A stretch of DNA of 50,320 nt from an uncultured Alphaproteobacteria bacterium (GTDB taxonomy: Bacteria; Pseudomonadota; Alphaproteobacteria; Micropepsales; Micropepsaceae). The translations under genes and the position numbers were made by a program. Of the stretch, positions 15,624 to 23,960 are shown one piece after another. The stretch is from contig CAIOFO010000126.1 of the NCBI GenBank assembly GCA_903857685.1, forward strand, positions 1 to 50,320, in the 5' to 3' direction. Within the stretch, counting starts at the first letter, position 1; the number at the start of each line of letters is the position of its first letter. The notes beneath the pieces are model-generated. The model was not told where the DNA came from and ran no database searches. It saw only the letters and a list, made by a program, of their open reading frames with translations.

Positions 15624-15953
15624 TGCCCGTACTCGCATCCGCAGTATAGCTTTCGGGCGGTGATGACACTGTCAGCCGCGGGTCCTATCCGTTCCATTGC
15701 AGACAGGCATCGGAACGGCGGTATGCGGACCCTGCGCCGGCATTGCGGTGTGTGCGGACGATTGTGACAGGCCTTGCCTATATTTGAACCCTTCAAAATC
15801 CCGGAATTCATTTGAATCAATTTGCCATCGGTCTAATGTCGTACCGTACCATGGGGACCCAGCCGCGCGATCACTCGCGGCAGGGAAGTAAGGGTTCAAG
15901 TCTTCCAGCACATCTTTCTGCCTGCGTTGTGTATCGGGTAACCGGGATACCGC
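15599..15953. other. Intergenic region before fixJ
   Basis: These 355 bases contain no supportable gene. They hold most of the 8-base tandem repeat, a perfect TTTGAA-CCC-TTCAAA inverted repeat, and a GTACCGTACC stretch at 15841-15850. No DivL-type kinase remnant is visible. The fixJ promoter must lie here. Confidence 0.6.
15783..15797. promoter_or_regulatory. TTTGAA-CCC-TTCAAA inverted repeat upstream of fixJ
   Basis: This perfect 6+6 base inverted repeat with a 3-base centre lies 157 bases upstream of the fixJ start. It has the size of a dimer-binding operator. It does not fit the FixK consensus (wrong spacing and half-site), and its binder is unknown. Confidence 0.35.
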
Positions 15954-16571
15954 ATGAACGATGAGCACAAGATTTTTGTCGTGGACGATGACGCCGATAT
16001 CCGCGATTCCATGCGCATGCTGCTGGAATCGGCCGGTTACGCGGTCCAGGGCTATGCCTCCGCCTCCCGCTTCCTGGCCGACAATGTCCGCATCGGCGGC
16101 TGCCTGATCGCCGACATCCGCATGCCCGACATGGGCGGCCTGGAATTGCAGGCGGAAATCGTCCGGCGCGGCATCGAATTGCCGGTCATCATCATCACCG
16201 GCCATGGCGATGTGCCCCTGGCGGTGCGGGCGATGAGCGCCGGGGCGATCGACTTCATCGAAAAGCCCTTTGACGACGAACACATCCTGAGCAGCGTCAA
16301 GCGGGCGCTGACGGCCGGGGAGCAGTCGCACAACCGGGCGGCGGAAATCCGCGCCGCCGCCGAATTGCTGGCCCTGCTGACGCCGCGCGAACGCGCCGTG
16401 CTGGACTGCCTGGTCAAGGGCCGCTCCAACAAGATCGCCGCCCATGAACTGGGAATCTCGCCGCGCACCATCGAGATTCACCGCGCCCGCATCATGGACA
16501 AGCTGAAGGCGCGCAATCTGTCCGACATTGTGCGCGTCTCGCTGGTGGCGGGGCCGCACGCCAGTCATTGA
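15954..16571 (+). CDS. fixJ: FixJ-type response regulator with LuxR output domain
   Basis: The 205 residues have the full FixJ plan: a receiver (1-122) with pocket D11-D13, phospho-acceptor D54 in LIADIRMPDMGG, Thr in IIITGHGD and Lys in IEKPFDD, a short linker, then a LuxR/FixJ helix-turn-helix (about 140-200: LTPRERAVLDCLVKGRSNKIAAHELGISPRTIEIHRARIMDKL). In rhizobia FixJ is phosphorylated by FixL and activates fixK and nifA. Here its likely kinase is 10 kb away at 4275-5792, which carries its own receiver-only partner, so pairing is inferred. No strong Shine-Dalgarno is visible before ATG 15954. Inverted repeats on both sides of the gene could be its own targets. Assignment to the FixJ family is firm; orthology with rhizobial FixJ is probable. 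Confidence 0.88.
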   Translation: MNDEHKIFVVDDDADIRDSMRMLLESAGYAVQGYASASRFLADNVRIGGCLIADIRMPDMGGLELQAEIVRRGIELPVIIITGHGDVPLAVRAMSAGAIDFIEKPFDDEHILSSVKRALTAGEQSHNRAAEIRAAAELLALLTPRERAVLDCLVKGRSNKIAAHELGISPRTIEIHRARIMDKLKARNLSDIVRVSLVAGPHASH

Positions 16572-16582
16572 CCGGTTTTTTT
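16561..16582 (+). terminator. Weak terminator at the end of fixJ
   Basis: CC-A-GTC-ATT-GAC-C-GG forms a six-pair stem with one mismatch, followed directly by seven T. It overlaps the last codons and stop of fixJ. The stem is short, so termination may be partial. Confidence 0.45.
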
Positions 16583-17159
16583 GACGCACATCCCCAATAT
16601 GGGTAGGCAGTGCTACCTATAGGTAGTTCTCCCTATGCCGCCCGCCGCACTGCGGCGCGCGGCATTTGATCCTGCAATTACGGGCTTTTGCGCGGCGGCG
16701 CGCGGCGCAATGCGCGTGGTGCCGATCAACTAGGGGCGCGGGAAAGACCGCGTTAACTCCGCTGCTTTATGCTCAAGGGCTGCGCGGACCTGCAAAGCAA
16801 GCGCGTGTGCCCTCTTGTCGCTTGGAGTGCTTTGTGAACAAAAAGCATCACCCAGCCCTGATTATGGAGCCAGTCATTGGCCTTAAAAGAAAGCCTTTCA
16901 GTCTGGGGGAAATCAGCCGCGAGGCCGCGCTGGCCCGCGGTCTGAGGCCCGCTGCGTCCGATATTCCATGGCACTAGATCGCAGCATCCGCCTTCTGTGC
17001 GCCCTTGGCGGCGCTTCATCGAGTCGCGTGCTCAATCTGTGCGCCATCGGTCTGGCGCAGGCCGCAAATTCCGCCTTCCACGAAGCGCCCTTTTTCATTT
17101 CGCCAGTGCTTAACACCTCTATCATCCTCAAGCACAGCCTGCGCGGCAATGAACAGGAC
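16572..17159. other. Intergenic region with palindromes after fixJ
   Basis: These 588 bases hold no gene I can defend. An open stretch at 16666-16977 gives an unlikely mixed-composition product, and an ATG at 16968 would extend the next gene. The notable contents are the T-run after fixJ and the palindromes at 16591-16626. The base composition drops in GC toward the next gene pair. Confidence 0.5.
16591..16626. promoter_or_regulatory. Two adjacent palindromic sites (TCCCCAATATGGG and CTACCTATAGGTAG)
   Basis: TCCCCAATATGGG (16591-16603) repeats, on the other strand, the core of the inverted repeat at 3344-3360. CTACCTATAGGTAG (16613-16626) is a perfect 14-base palindrome nine bases further on. 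Their size and spacing suggest operators. They are far from the next start codon (17160), so a promoter for an unseen transcript or for the following genes may be here. Confidence 0.4.
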
Positions 17160-18104
17160 ATGTTTGTCGAAAAGCGCACTATTTCCACCAAGGTGATCGT
17201 GCCCTTCAACACGAAGGACTTGACCATGGGCGGCCGCTCGCTGTTTGTCGGCCAGAAACATTTCCGGCAGGTGATCGAGGACGTCGGCAATTACAAGGAC
17301 GCAGCCAATCTGCAACGCGACATTGACGTTCTCTGTCTGCTGGACGCGTTGCCCTCGCTCGATCCTTTTCTGGTGCGCGAACAACTCGACCGCACCGGAA
17401 TTAAGCCCGATGCCTGCTATTTCTCGCTCTCCAGCGCCGACCAGCAGCGCATGGCGGAATATTCCTCGACCGAGGTGCAAAAACTGACAATGATGGCGAC
17501 CGGCGGGGGGGGCAATAACGTCTCGACGCAGCGCATGACCAAGGCGCTGCTGTCGAATGAAGTCAATGAACTACTTGACCCGTTTCGCGTCACCCTTCAA
17601 CTGGACCCGGCCCAGTTTGGCGAGGGCATCTATTCTTGGCGCGGCTTTCTCTATTACAAATGGGGCCTGCAGGAAATGTGGCCGCGCCTGGTATCGGTGC
17701 TGCACGCCATGAAGGCGCTGCGGCCGATGGGCAAGCTGAGCGCCGAGGAAAAGGCCTATCTCAAACACATCACCGATGCGATCATCATAGCGGTCAAGTC
17801 CGCCCATGTGGCGGTGCGCAATACCATCGCGATCTATGACGATGCCTATTCCGGGCTAATCGACCGCAAAGATCCCAAGCAGTTCCGCGAATTTCTGCTC
17901 AACGCCCCGGCACTTTTTGTCGATTTGGGCGAGAAAATGGGCGCCATGTCGCACATTGTCAGCTTCTGGCAATACCGCTTTCCTGATGCTGCGCCACGCA
18001 GCATTGATGCCGAGGACCTAGTCCTGATCTTCCAGGACTTTGCCCAGAGTATGGGGCTCGATACCGGCGGCAACTTCCAGCAACAGGAAAAGATGACCGC
18101 ATGA
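17160..18104 (+). CDS. Conserved hypothetical protein upstream of DUF2336 gene
   Basis: This 314-residue, soluble, mostly helical protein begins MFVEKRTISTKVIVPFN. Conserved-looking blocks include FVGQKHFRQVIED, LCLLDALPSLDPFLVREQL, YSWRGFLYYKWGLQEMWPRL and HIVSFWQYRFPDA. I have no function to offer. The reading frame stays open to 16968 (ATG), which would add 64 residues. I prefer 17160 because CAGGA lies just upstream and the added residues look less coding; 17106 (GTG) is a third choice. The stop overlaps the DUF2336 start by four bases (ATGA), so the two proteins are made together. The codons are a little richer in A/T third positions (CTA, AGT) than in the neighbouring signalling genes. 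Confidence 0.7.
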   Translation: MFVEKRTISTKVIVPFNTKDLTMGGRSLFVGQKHFRQVIEDVGNYKDAANLQRDIDVLCLLDALPSLDPFLVREQLDRTGIKPDACYFSLSSADQQRMAEYSSTEVQKLTMMATGGGGNNVSTQRMTKALLSNEVNELLDPFRVTLQLDPAQFGEGIYSWRGFLYYKWGLQEMWPRLVSVLHAMKALRPMGKLSAEEKAYLKHITDAIIIAVKSAHVAVRNTIAIYDDAYSGLIDRKDPKQFREFLLNAPALFVDLGEKMGAMSHIVSFWQYRFPDAAPRSIDAEDLVLIFQDFAQSMGLDTGGNFQQQEKMTA

Positions 18105-19186
18105 CCGCAGCGATGCCTAAATTCTCGCTGTTGCTGGACTTGGCGAAGGAACCCTCTAGCGACAAACGCCGCGACCTGCTGCACCAGATCACCGATATTT
18201 TCATCTCCAGCCCGGGCCAGATCAGCAGCGCTAGCTATGCCGCGCTGGACGAGCTTGCAGTGGCCGTCCTGTCGGATGTCACCAGTGAAGTCCGCTCCGA
18301 CTTGGCGCACACCTTCATGGAATCCGCGCTGCCGCTGCGCCGGACGGCGCGGCAACTGGCGATGACCGATATTGAGGTCGCCCGCCCGGTGATCGAGCAT
18401 TGGGCGGCACTGAGCGATGCCGACCTGCTGGAAATTGTCGCTACCAAATCGCAAGAACATTTGATGGCGGTCACTAGGCGGGCGGATATTGCCGAACCGA
18501 TCTCTGATGCCCTTGTGGCGCATGGCGAGGACCAGGTGGTGGCGTCGCTACTGGCGAACAACAGTGCACGCATCGGCCAACCGACCTTTGACAAGGTGCT
18601 GGCGCGGGCGCTCACTAGCCCTGTGTTGCACGTGCCGGTCGCCCGCCGGCAGGACGTGCCACTGTCGGTGATGAGCGCCCTCTATAACTGTTTTTCGGTG
18701 GAGCTGCGCAAGGAAGTCCTGAAGCGCTATGAAAGCATCGCCCCGGAGGCGCTGGACGTTGCGTTGGAACGCAGCTGGACCCGGGTGGAGAAAATGTACA
18801 ACGCCCTGCCGGACGATTTCGAGGCGGCCCAGCGCAAACTCAAGCAGCTTGAGAATGCCGGGGAACTGAAGCCCGCGCTGCTGGCGCGACTGGCGGGCGA
18901 GGGGGCGGGCGCCCGCACCCTGTTCGTGCTGGCTTTTGGTCGGCTGACCGATGAATCCTATCACGTAATATTCCGCCTGCTGGAAGCACGCGACCTTGAC
19001 GCAATTGCCCTGCTATGCCGCGCCGCCGGCTTCAGCCGTGCTTTGTTCATGACCCTGATCCCCAGCGTCGTGAAGACAGGCTGCGATGCGGCGATGACGG
19101 AAAGCTGCGGCTTCATTTATGAGAAGGTGGTCGTCGCATCGGCGCAGCGCGCGGTGCGTTTCTGGAAGCTGCGTGCCCTAGTGTGA
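18101..19186 (+). CDS. DUF2336 domain protein
   Basis: The 361-residue soluble protein has the repeat-like helical pattern of DUF2336: an N-terminal SLLLDLAKEPSSDKRRDLLHQITDIF, then successive helix pairs up to about residue 230 (LALTDIEVARPVIEHWAALSD-type units). DUF2336 proteins are nearly confined to alphaproteobacteria, resemble HEAT-like scaffolds and have no settled function. The start ATG at 18101 is coupled by four bases to the upstream gene. Lying just after fixJ and the DivL-like gene, it may be part of the signalling island, but no interaction can be read from sequence. It ends in LRALV at 19186, and the next gene starts about 130 bases later on the same strand. Confidence 0.8.
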   Translation: MTAAMPKFSLLLDLAKEPSSDKRRDLLHQITDIFISSPGQISSASYAALDELAVAVLSDVTSEVRSDLAHTFMESALPLRRTARQLAMTDIEVARPVIEHWAALSDADLLEIVATKSQEHLMAVTRRADIAEPISDALVAHGEDQVVASLLANNSARIGQPTFDKVLARALTSPVLHVPVARRQDVPLSVMSALYNCFSVELRKEVLKRYESIAPEALDVALERSWTRVEKMYNALPDDFEAAQRKLKQLENAGELKPALLARLAGEGAGARTLFVLAFGRLTDESYHVIFRLLEARDLDAIALLCRAAGFSRALFMTLIPSVVKTGCDAAMTESCGFIYEKVVVASAQRAVRFWKLRALV

Positions 19187-19316
19187 CAGCAGTTGCGGCC
19201 GGTGCGGTCAACGAAACGACCGCTGCGACGGTACTTGTGGAATTGTTCAGGGTCGTGGAATATTTCCAGGCCGGGGATGCGGCCAGGCCGCCACAGGACA
19301 GTTCAGCGAGGCTTCA

Positions 19317-20132
19317 CTGACGCAATCGGAAAGAAATGCGCGGCGGGGAATCCTGGCGCTGATTCTTTGCCTGGCAGGCATCGCCGCTCCCGCTTCGGCC
19401 GCCGATCTGCGGCCTTTATGCCCGGACCGTCCCGGCAAGGGCACCTCTCCCTGCACCCTGGACCAAGGCCATTTCCAGATCGAAATAGACGGCTATGACA
19501 CGACGAACCAGCATTCCGCCGGCGCATCCTTGCGCACCCTCATCGCCGGCGCTGCCATCCTGAAATACGGGCTTGGCGACACGGTGGATGTCGAGGCGGG
19601 ATTTACGCCCTATCTGGAACAGCATGTCCATGCGGGCGGCTCCGCCGCCGCCATCAGCGGCCAGGGCGATCTTTATCTCCGCGCCAAGTGGAATTTCCTC
19701 GACAGCGACGGCCCCTTCGCCGCCGTGATCGAACCCTTCGTGAAGGCGGCAACGGCCTCACGCGGGCTGGGCGATGGCGCCGTCGAGGGCGGCATCGTGC
19801 TGCCCTTGTCCTATGACCTGGGCAACAACTGGTCGCTGGCCTCGACGCCCGAGGTTGATCTGCTGCAAAACGCATCGGGCGCCAGCCGCCATGCCACCGC
19901 CATTGATGTCATTGGCCTTGGCCGGGCGCTGGAGAACAGCATCACCCTGGGCGCGGAAGTCTGGACCTCGCAGGATTTCGATCCCGCCGGCACGACGTCG
20001 CAATATTCCTTCGACCTCGACATGGCCTGGCAGCCGACCGCCAATATCCAGCTCGATGCGGGCGTCAATCTTGGTCTGAACGCCAACACCCCGGGCACGC
20101 AGATCTATTTCGGATTCTCGCAGCGCGTCTGA
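19317..20132 (+). CDS. Beta-barrel transporter-like outer membrane protein, unusual start
   Basis: The reading frame encodes a clear signal peptide (RNARRGILALILCLAGIAAPASAA), then a Cys-containing segment (LRPLCPDRPGKGTSPCTL), then alternating beta-strand sequence to a terminal GFSQRV. This fits the transporter group related to MetA-type phenol-degradation outer membrane proteins. The frame is open from 19182, but there is no ATG or GTG ahead of the signal peptide, and the first TTG (19530) lies beyond it. The best candidate is CTG at 19317, with GCGAGG five bases upstream, giving 271 residues. Either CTG is used, or the start codon has been lost and the gene is silent, or there is a sequence error. 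The coding character after the signal peptide is normal. It converges with the M16 protease gene, with only four bases between stops. Confidence 0.65.
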   Translation: MTQSERNARRGILALILCLAGIAAPASAADLRPLCPDRPGKGTSPCTLDQGHFQIEIDGYDTTNQHSAGASLRTLIAGAAILKYGLGDTVDVEAGFTPYLEQHVHAGGSAAAISGQGDLYLRAKWNFLDSDGPFAAVIEPFVKAATASRGLGDGAVEGGIVLPLSYDLGNNWSLASTPEVDLLQNASGASRHATAIDVIGLGRALENSITLGAEVWTSQDFDPAGTTSQYSFDLDMAWQPTANIQLDAGVNLGLNANTPGTQIYFGFSQRV

Positions 20133-20136
20133 CGGG

Positions 20137-22950
20137 CTAGGATCCGGTGGCCAGCTTGATGCCGGGCTTGGTGAGATATTTGCGCGCCGCGGCCCCGATG
20201 TCCGCCAGCGTCACCTGCCTCAGGGCGGCTTCGTATTTCCGCGCCAGATCCAGCTTGTCCGGCCTTTCCTGCGCGCCGTCCAGCACGGCCAGCCAGTAAT
20301 CATTGCTTTCCTGCTCGCTGCGCAAGTCCTGCAGCGCCGGATTTCTCGCCCGCGCCAGGTCATCTTCGGTCAGCTTGCCCGCTTCCAGCTCCGCGGCGAT
20401 ATCCCTGACGGTGTCATAGAATTGCTGCGCCTGGTCGGGCGGCAGCTGGGCCAGCGCCTGGACATAACCATAGTCGAACACTTCGGACGAATTGTCGCCG
20501 ACCTGCGCGACATAAACCGTTCCCTTGCCGCGCAACCGGTCGAACAGGCGGTCCTGCATGATGGAACTCATCAATTGCAGCGTGACGCCGTCCTGGATAT
20601 TCGGAAAGCGTCCATGCGTGGCCCAGGCGACGCTGACGATTTCCTGGCCGGCCTGGCCGCCGCCGGGAATGGTTATGGGGGCGTCCGTGCCCACCGGGAA
20701 ATGCGTGTTGTTTTCCGCCCCGACCATCGGGCGCGCCTCGGCGCGATGCGAAAATGCCCCGAAGGTCGCCGCGACGGACCGCACCGCCTGGTCCACCGGA
20801 ATATCGCCGGTGATCGTGACATCAATGGCGCCGTTGGCGAATGCGGGCGCCAGCAGGGATTTCAGTTCTTCCACATTGGCGGCCTGCACTTCCGGGCCCG
20901 ATGGCGAGACCCAGCGCTTGTCGCCATCATGCAGAATCGCGGGCGCGTTGAGCTGCATCACCGCGGCCGGGCTGGCGTCAACCTGCCGAAGCCGTGCGGC
21001 ATAGCTGTTCCGGATTTGCTCGAATCCTTCGGGGCGATAGCCGGGCGCCTGCAGATAGGCGGCGAAGACCTGGAGCTGCGTGTCGATATCCGCCGGCGTC
21101 GTGTGCCCGGAAAAGACGAAGCCGTCTTCCCGCACGCCGAATCCCACCCGGTAGGTTTTCGTGGCCAGGATGCGCTGCATGTCGGTAAAGGACAGCGCCT
21201 TCAGGCCCCCGGCGGGCAATGCGCCCGCGGCCCAGGCGGCGGACGGGCGATCCTTGGGCAAGTCCAGGCGTCCGCCACCCACCTTGACCGAGACCAGCAC
21301 CTCATTGGCCCGCAACTGGGAGGGGCGGACGGTGAGCCGCACCCCATTGGCGAAGCGGATGAAGCTGGCTCCGAGATCGGAAACCTCCCTGCGCTCCGCC
21401 ACGGTGCCGGGCTTTCCGAAATCGGTATACGGCCAGGACGCCTGCGCCGAGGCCTGGACGGTATCGGCTGGGGCCGCCAGCGCGGCCCTTTCGGTTTCCA
21501 GAAAGGCCGCTTTCACGGCCTGCTGCCCGCCGGCAACCGGCTGGGGACCGGACACGAATATCAGGGGGCCGCTGCCGCCGAAGTCGCCCCGCAGCGCGCG
21601 CGTGACATCCTCGGCCGTCAGGCCCTTCAGTTCCGCGTCGGAAGCGGCCAGGTCCTGCGCCGGACTGGTATAGACATCGTTTTCGGAATCCTCTTCCAAT
21701 ATCGCCCCTGCCAGGGCCCGCGTCGGCCGCGTGCCGGCCGCAAGGTCCTCGCCCTGAAACGATGTGCGCAATTCCGTGACCGTCTGGTCGACTTCGCCCT
21801 GGGTCACGCCGGACTTGAGCACGCCCAGGCGAATCTTGTCGGCGGCATCCAGCGCCGCCTGCCAATGATCCGGCTCATAGCTGACCGTCAGGGAGACGAT
21901 TTCCGCCGCGTGCAGCATCTGGTCGCGCGACGCCCGCGCCCTGGCAAAGGGACGCGCCGCCGAAACCGCGGCCGCCTGCAGGCGGCGGTTCAATATCCGC
22001 ATGCCGACATAGTCAATCAGCGAGGATTTCTCCGCGGCCCTGTCTTCCGGCTTGGATTCGGGCGGCCGCACCCAGGCCAGTGTCAACCTGGACGCGGCGC
22101 TGGGCGCCGCAAAAATTTTTGCTTCGAGACCGCGCGACTGTGGGATGTCCAGGGAAGGATCGGCGCCGGCCGGACCCGTGCCCTTCCAGTCGCCAAATCG
22201 CTGCCGGATCTTGTCTTCCATCCGGGCGGGATCAATGTCGCCCACCACGATCAGGGTCGCCCGTTCGGGCCGGTAATAAGCCTGGTAGAAATCGCGGATA
22301 AGCGCGACGGGCGCCTTGGCAATGATCGCGGGATCGCCGTTCGCCAGGGCCGTGGCGTGCGGATCCTGGAGCAGGAAATCCAGCTGCGACTGTTCCGCCC
22401 GAAAGGACGGCGAATCGCGCATCTTCAATTCCGACAGGACCACGCCCGCCTCCGTGGCGGCGGCGGCAGGATCCAGGTTGAGCTCGCTTGCGATTTCCCG
22501 CGTGAAGTTCAGCGCCGTATCAACGGTCTGGTCGTCCGACTTGGGCAGGTCGAACTGGTAGACCGTCTGATCCTGGTCGGTCGAGGCGTTGGTATCGCTG
22601 CCGAAGTTCAGGCCCAGCCGCTGCAGGGACTTGTTGATCTCGCCATCGGCGACATGGGCCGAGCCGCGAAACGCCATATGCTCCAGAAAATGGGCCAAGC
22701 CGCGCTGCTCCGGCGATTCCTGCATCGACCCGGCGGCGATCCGCAAGCGCACCGACACCGCGCCGGTCGGCGTGGCGCTGTGCATGATGGCATAGCGCAT
22801 GCCGTTCGGCAGAACGCCGAAGGTGACGGCGGGGTCCGGCGCTATGTCGCTGCGGGGCCACCCGGCGGCCAGGGCCGGCGCGGCGAAGGCGACAACAAGT
22901 CCGGCCAGCAAAGCGGCGCGGATTCGCCCGCCATGGATCTTGGAACTCAT
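20137..22950 (-). CDS. M16-family zinc protease, two-repeat form
   Basis: This 937-residue exported protein has a signal peptide at residues 1-29 (ALLAGLVVAFAAPALAA). The zinc site HFLEH is at residues 87-91 and the third ligand is E167 in TEAGVVLSEL, 76 residues later, the standard M16 spacing. A second M16 half (about 500-920) lacks the motif and serves as the inactive partner. This single-chain layout is that of pitrilysin-like and periplasmic M16B proteins that degrade peptides. ATG 22950 directly precedes the signal peptide; starts further upstream add 21 residues of no signal character. It is a single gene, with a promoter in the AT-richer stretch 22990-23080. The substrate is unknown. 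Confidence 0.92.
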   Translation of the reverse strand: MSSKIHGGRIRAALLAGLVVAFAAPALAAGWPRSDIAPDPAVTFGVLPNGMRYAIMHSATPTGAVSVRLRIAAGSMQESPEQRGLAHFLEHMAFRGSAHVADGEINKSLQRLGLNFGSDTNASTDQDQTVYQFDLPKSDDQTVDTALNFTREIASELNLDPAAAATEAGVVLSELKMRDSPSFRAEQSQLDFLLQDPHATALANGDPAIIAKAPVALIRDFYQAYYRPERATLIVVGDIDPARMEDKIRQRFGDWKGTGPAGADPSLDIPQSRGLEAKIFAAPSAASRLTLAWVRPPESKPEDRAAEKSSLIDYVGMRILNRRLQAAAVSAARPFARARASRDQMLHAAEIVSLTVSYEPDHWQAALDAADKIRLGVLKSGVTQGEVDQTVTELRTSFQGEDLAAGTRPTRALAGAILEEDSENDVYTSPAQDLAASDAELKGLTAEDVTRALRGDFGGSGPLIFVSGPQPVAGGQQAVKAAFLETERAALAAPADTVQASAQASWPYTDFGKPGTVAERREVSDLGASFIRFANGVRLTVRPSQLRANEVLVSVKVGGGRLDLPKDRPSAAWAAGALPAGGLKALSFTDMQRILATKTYRVGFGVREDGFVFSGHTTPADIDTQLQVFAAYLQAPGYRPEGFEQIRNSYAARLRQVDASPAAVMQLNAPAILHDGDKRWVSPSGPEVQAANVEELKSLLAPAFANGAIDVTITGDIPVDQAVRSVAATFGAFSHRAEARPMVGAENNTHFPVGTDAPITIPGGGQAGQEIVSVAWATHGRFPNIQDGVTLQLMSSIMQDRLFDRLRGKGTVYVAQVGDNSSEVFDYGYVQALAQLPPDQAQQFYDTVRDIAAELEAGKLTEDDLARARNPALQDLRSEQESNDYWLAVLDGAQERPDKLDLARKYEAALRQVTLADIGAAARKYLTKPGIKLATGS

Positions 22951-23132
22951 CAATTCATTTCCCAGCGTTTGACAGCAGCGCCCCCCACGGCGCACGGTAC
23001 GGAACCCGCACATTATATATGGGCACGTCCCGGATTCGGTTAAATAATGCAGGCGCTACGGTGAATATAATGCAATCAGGAACTTTCCTTGCGCGAAAAA
23101 CCCGCGCTCGCCGCCGTCCATGACGAACAGCT

Positions 23133-23780
23133 TCAGGCCGGATGGGCGCGGTAGACAATGATGGAAAGATAGGTAGCGGGGCGCTCCAGCAATGTATGGG
23201 GTCCGTGTTGCGCCGCTGAATCGAACATCAGCGTGTCGCCGGGTTCCATCAGGTGGGTCTGGTCGCCATGCTGGTACACCATCCTGCCGGACAGCATGTA
23301 GAGCAGTTCCGTCCCGGCATGGCGAAAGCCGGTATAGGGAACCGCATCTTCCTTGAGGGTGATCAGATAAGGCTCGACCGTCATATCGCCGCCCAGGACA
23401 TGGCCGAGCAGTTCATAGACATGGCCCACCTTGGTGCCGCGCCGTTCGATCACCACGCCATGCCCCGCCTTCACGATGGAGCAGTCGCGCTTTTCCTCGA
23501 AGGCGGAGAACAAGTTCGTGATCGGCACGTTCAAGGCCTGGGCCAGGGCCTGCAGGGTCGAAAGCGACGGCGAAATCTGTCCATTTTCGATCTTGGACAT
23601 CATGCCCGGAGAAATGGACGCCGCGGCCGCCAGATGCGCCACGGAAAGATGGAAGCGCTGCCGCAGATCGCGGATGTGGGTGCCGATGGCGCGCTCCAGG
23701 GTGCGTTCCTGCTCCTGCGGCGCGCCGGAGCCGGTGGCCAATCCCTCCAGGGCATTCGCCAACTGGCGCAATTCTGCCAT
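23133..23780 (-). CDS. XRE-family regulator with cupin domain
   Basis: The 215 residues comprise an XRE helix-turn-helix (about 30-90: LSVAHLAAAASISPGMMSKIENGQISPSLSTLQALAQAL) and a C-terminal cupin barrel (about 130-210: HAGTELLYMLSGRMVYQHGDQTHLMEPGDTLMFDSAAQHGP). Proteins of this plan are small-molecule-responsive repressors or activators of catabolic genes. The gene points away from the PEP mutase-like gene, with 180 bases between the starts, the classic layout for a regulator and its target. ATG 23780 begins the conserved sequence; a longer open frame upstream runs into the shared promoter region and is unlikely to be translated. Confidence 0.9.
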   Translation of the reverse strand: MAELRQLANALEGLATGSGAPQEQERTLERAIGTHIRDLRQRFHLSVAHLAAAASISPGMMSKIENGQISPSLSTLQALAQALNVPITNLFSAFEEKRDCSIVKAGHGVVIERRGTKVGHVYELLGHVLGGDMTVEPYLITLKEDAVPYTGFRHAGTELLYMLSGRMVYQHGDQTHLMEPGDTLMFDSAAQHGPHTLLERPATYLSIIVYRAHPA

Positions 23781-23960
23781 TCCAGCGCCTTTCCAGAAAA
23801 TCCGCGCGGACTTTGGCGCATTCCGGCGCTGCGGTCGAGATATTTGCAAGCCACAAGCCGGGCAATCTGGCTTCGCACGGAAAGGCTGCCTAATATTTAT
23901 GCGCAGGACTCCGGTGAGACCGGCACCATCGTAATGCAATTTGTTCAGGAGAATGTCCCC

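Noticed and set aside
16613-16626. NarL-type 7-2-7 site
   Set aside because: The half-site TACCTAT fits, but the halves overlap instead of being separated by two bases.
16666-16977. A 103-residue frame after fixJ
   Set aside because: Mixed composition, no ribosome site and no family features.
20422-23043. An 873-residue open frame antisense to the M16 protease
   Set aside because: Same composition artefact; the other strand has the zinc motif and a signal peptide.
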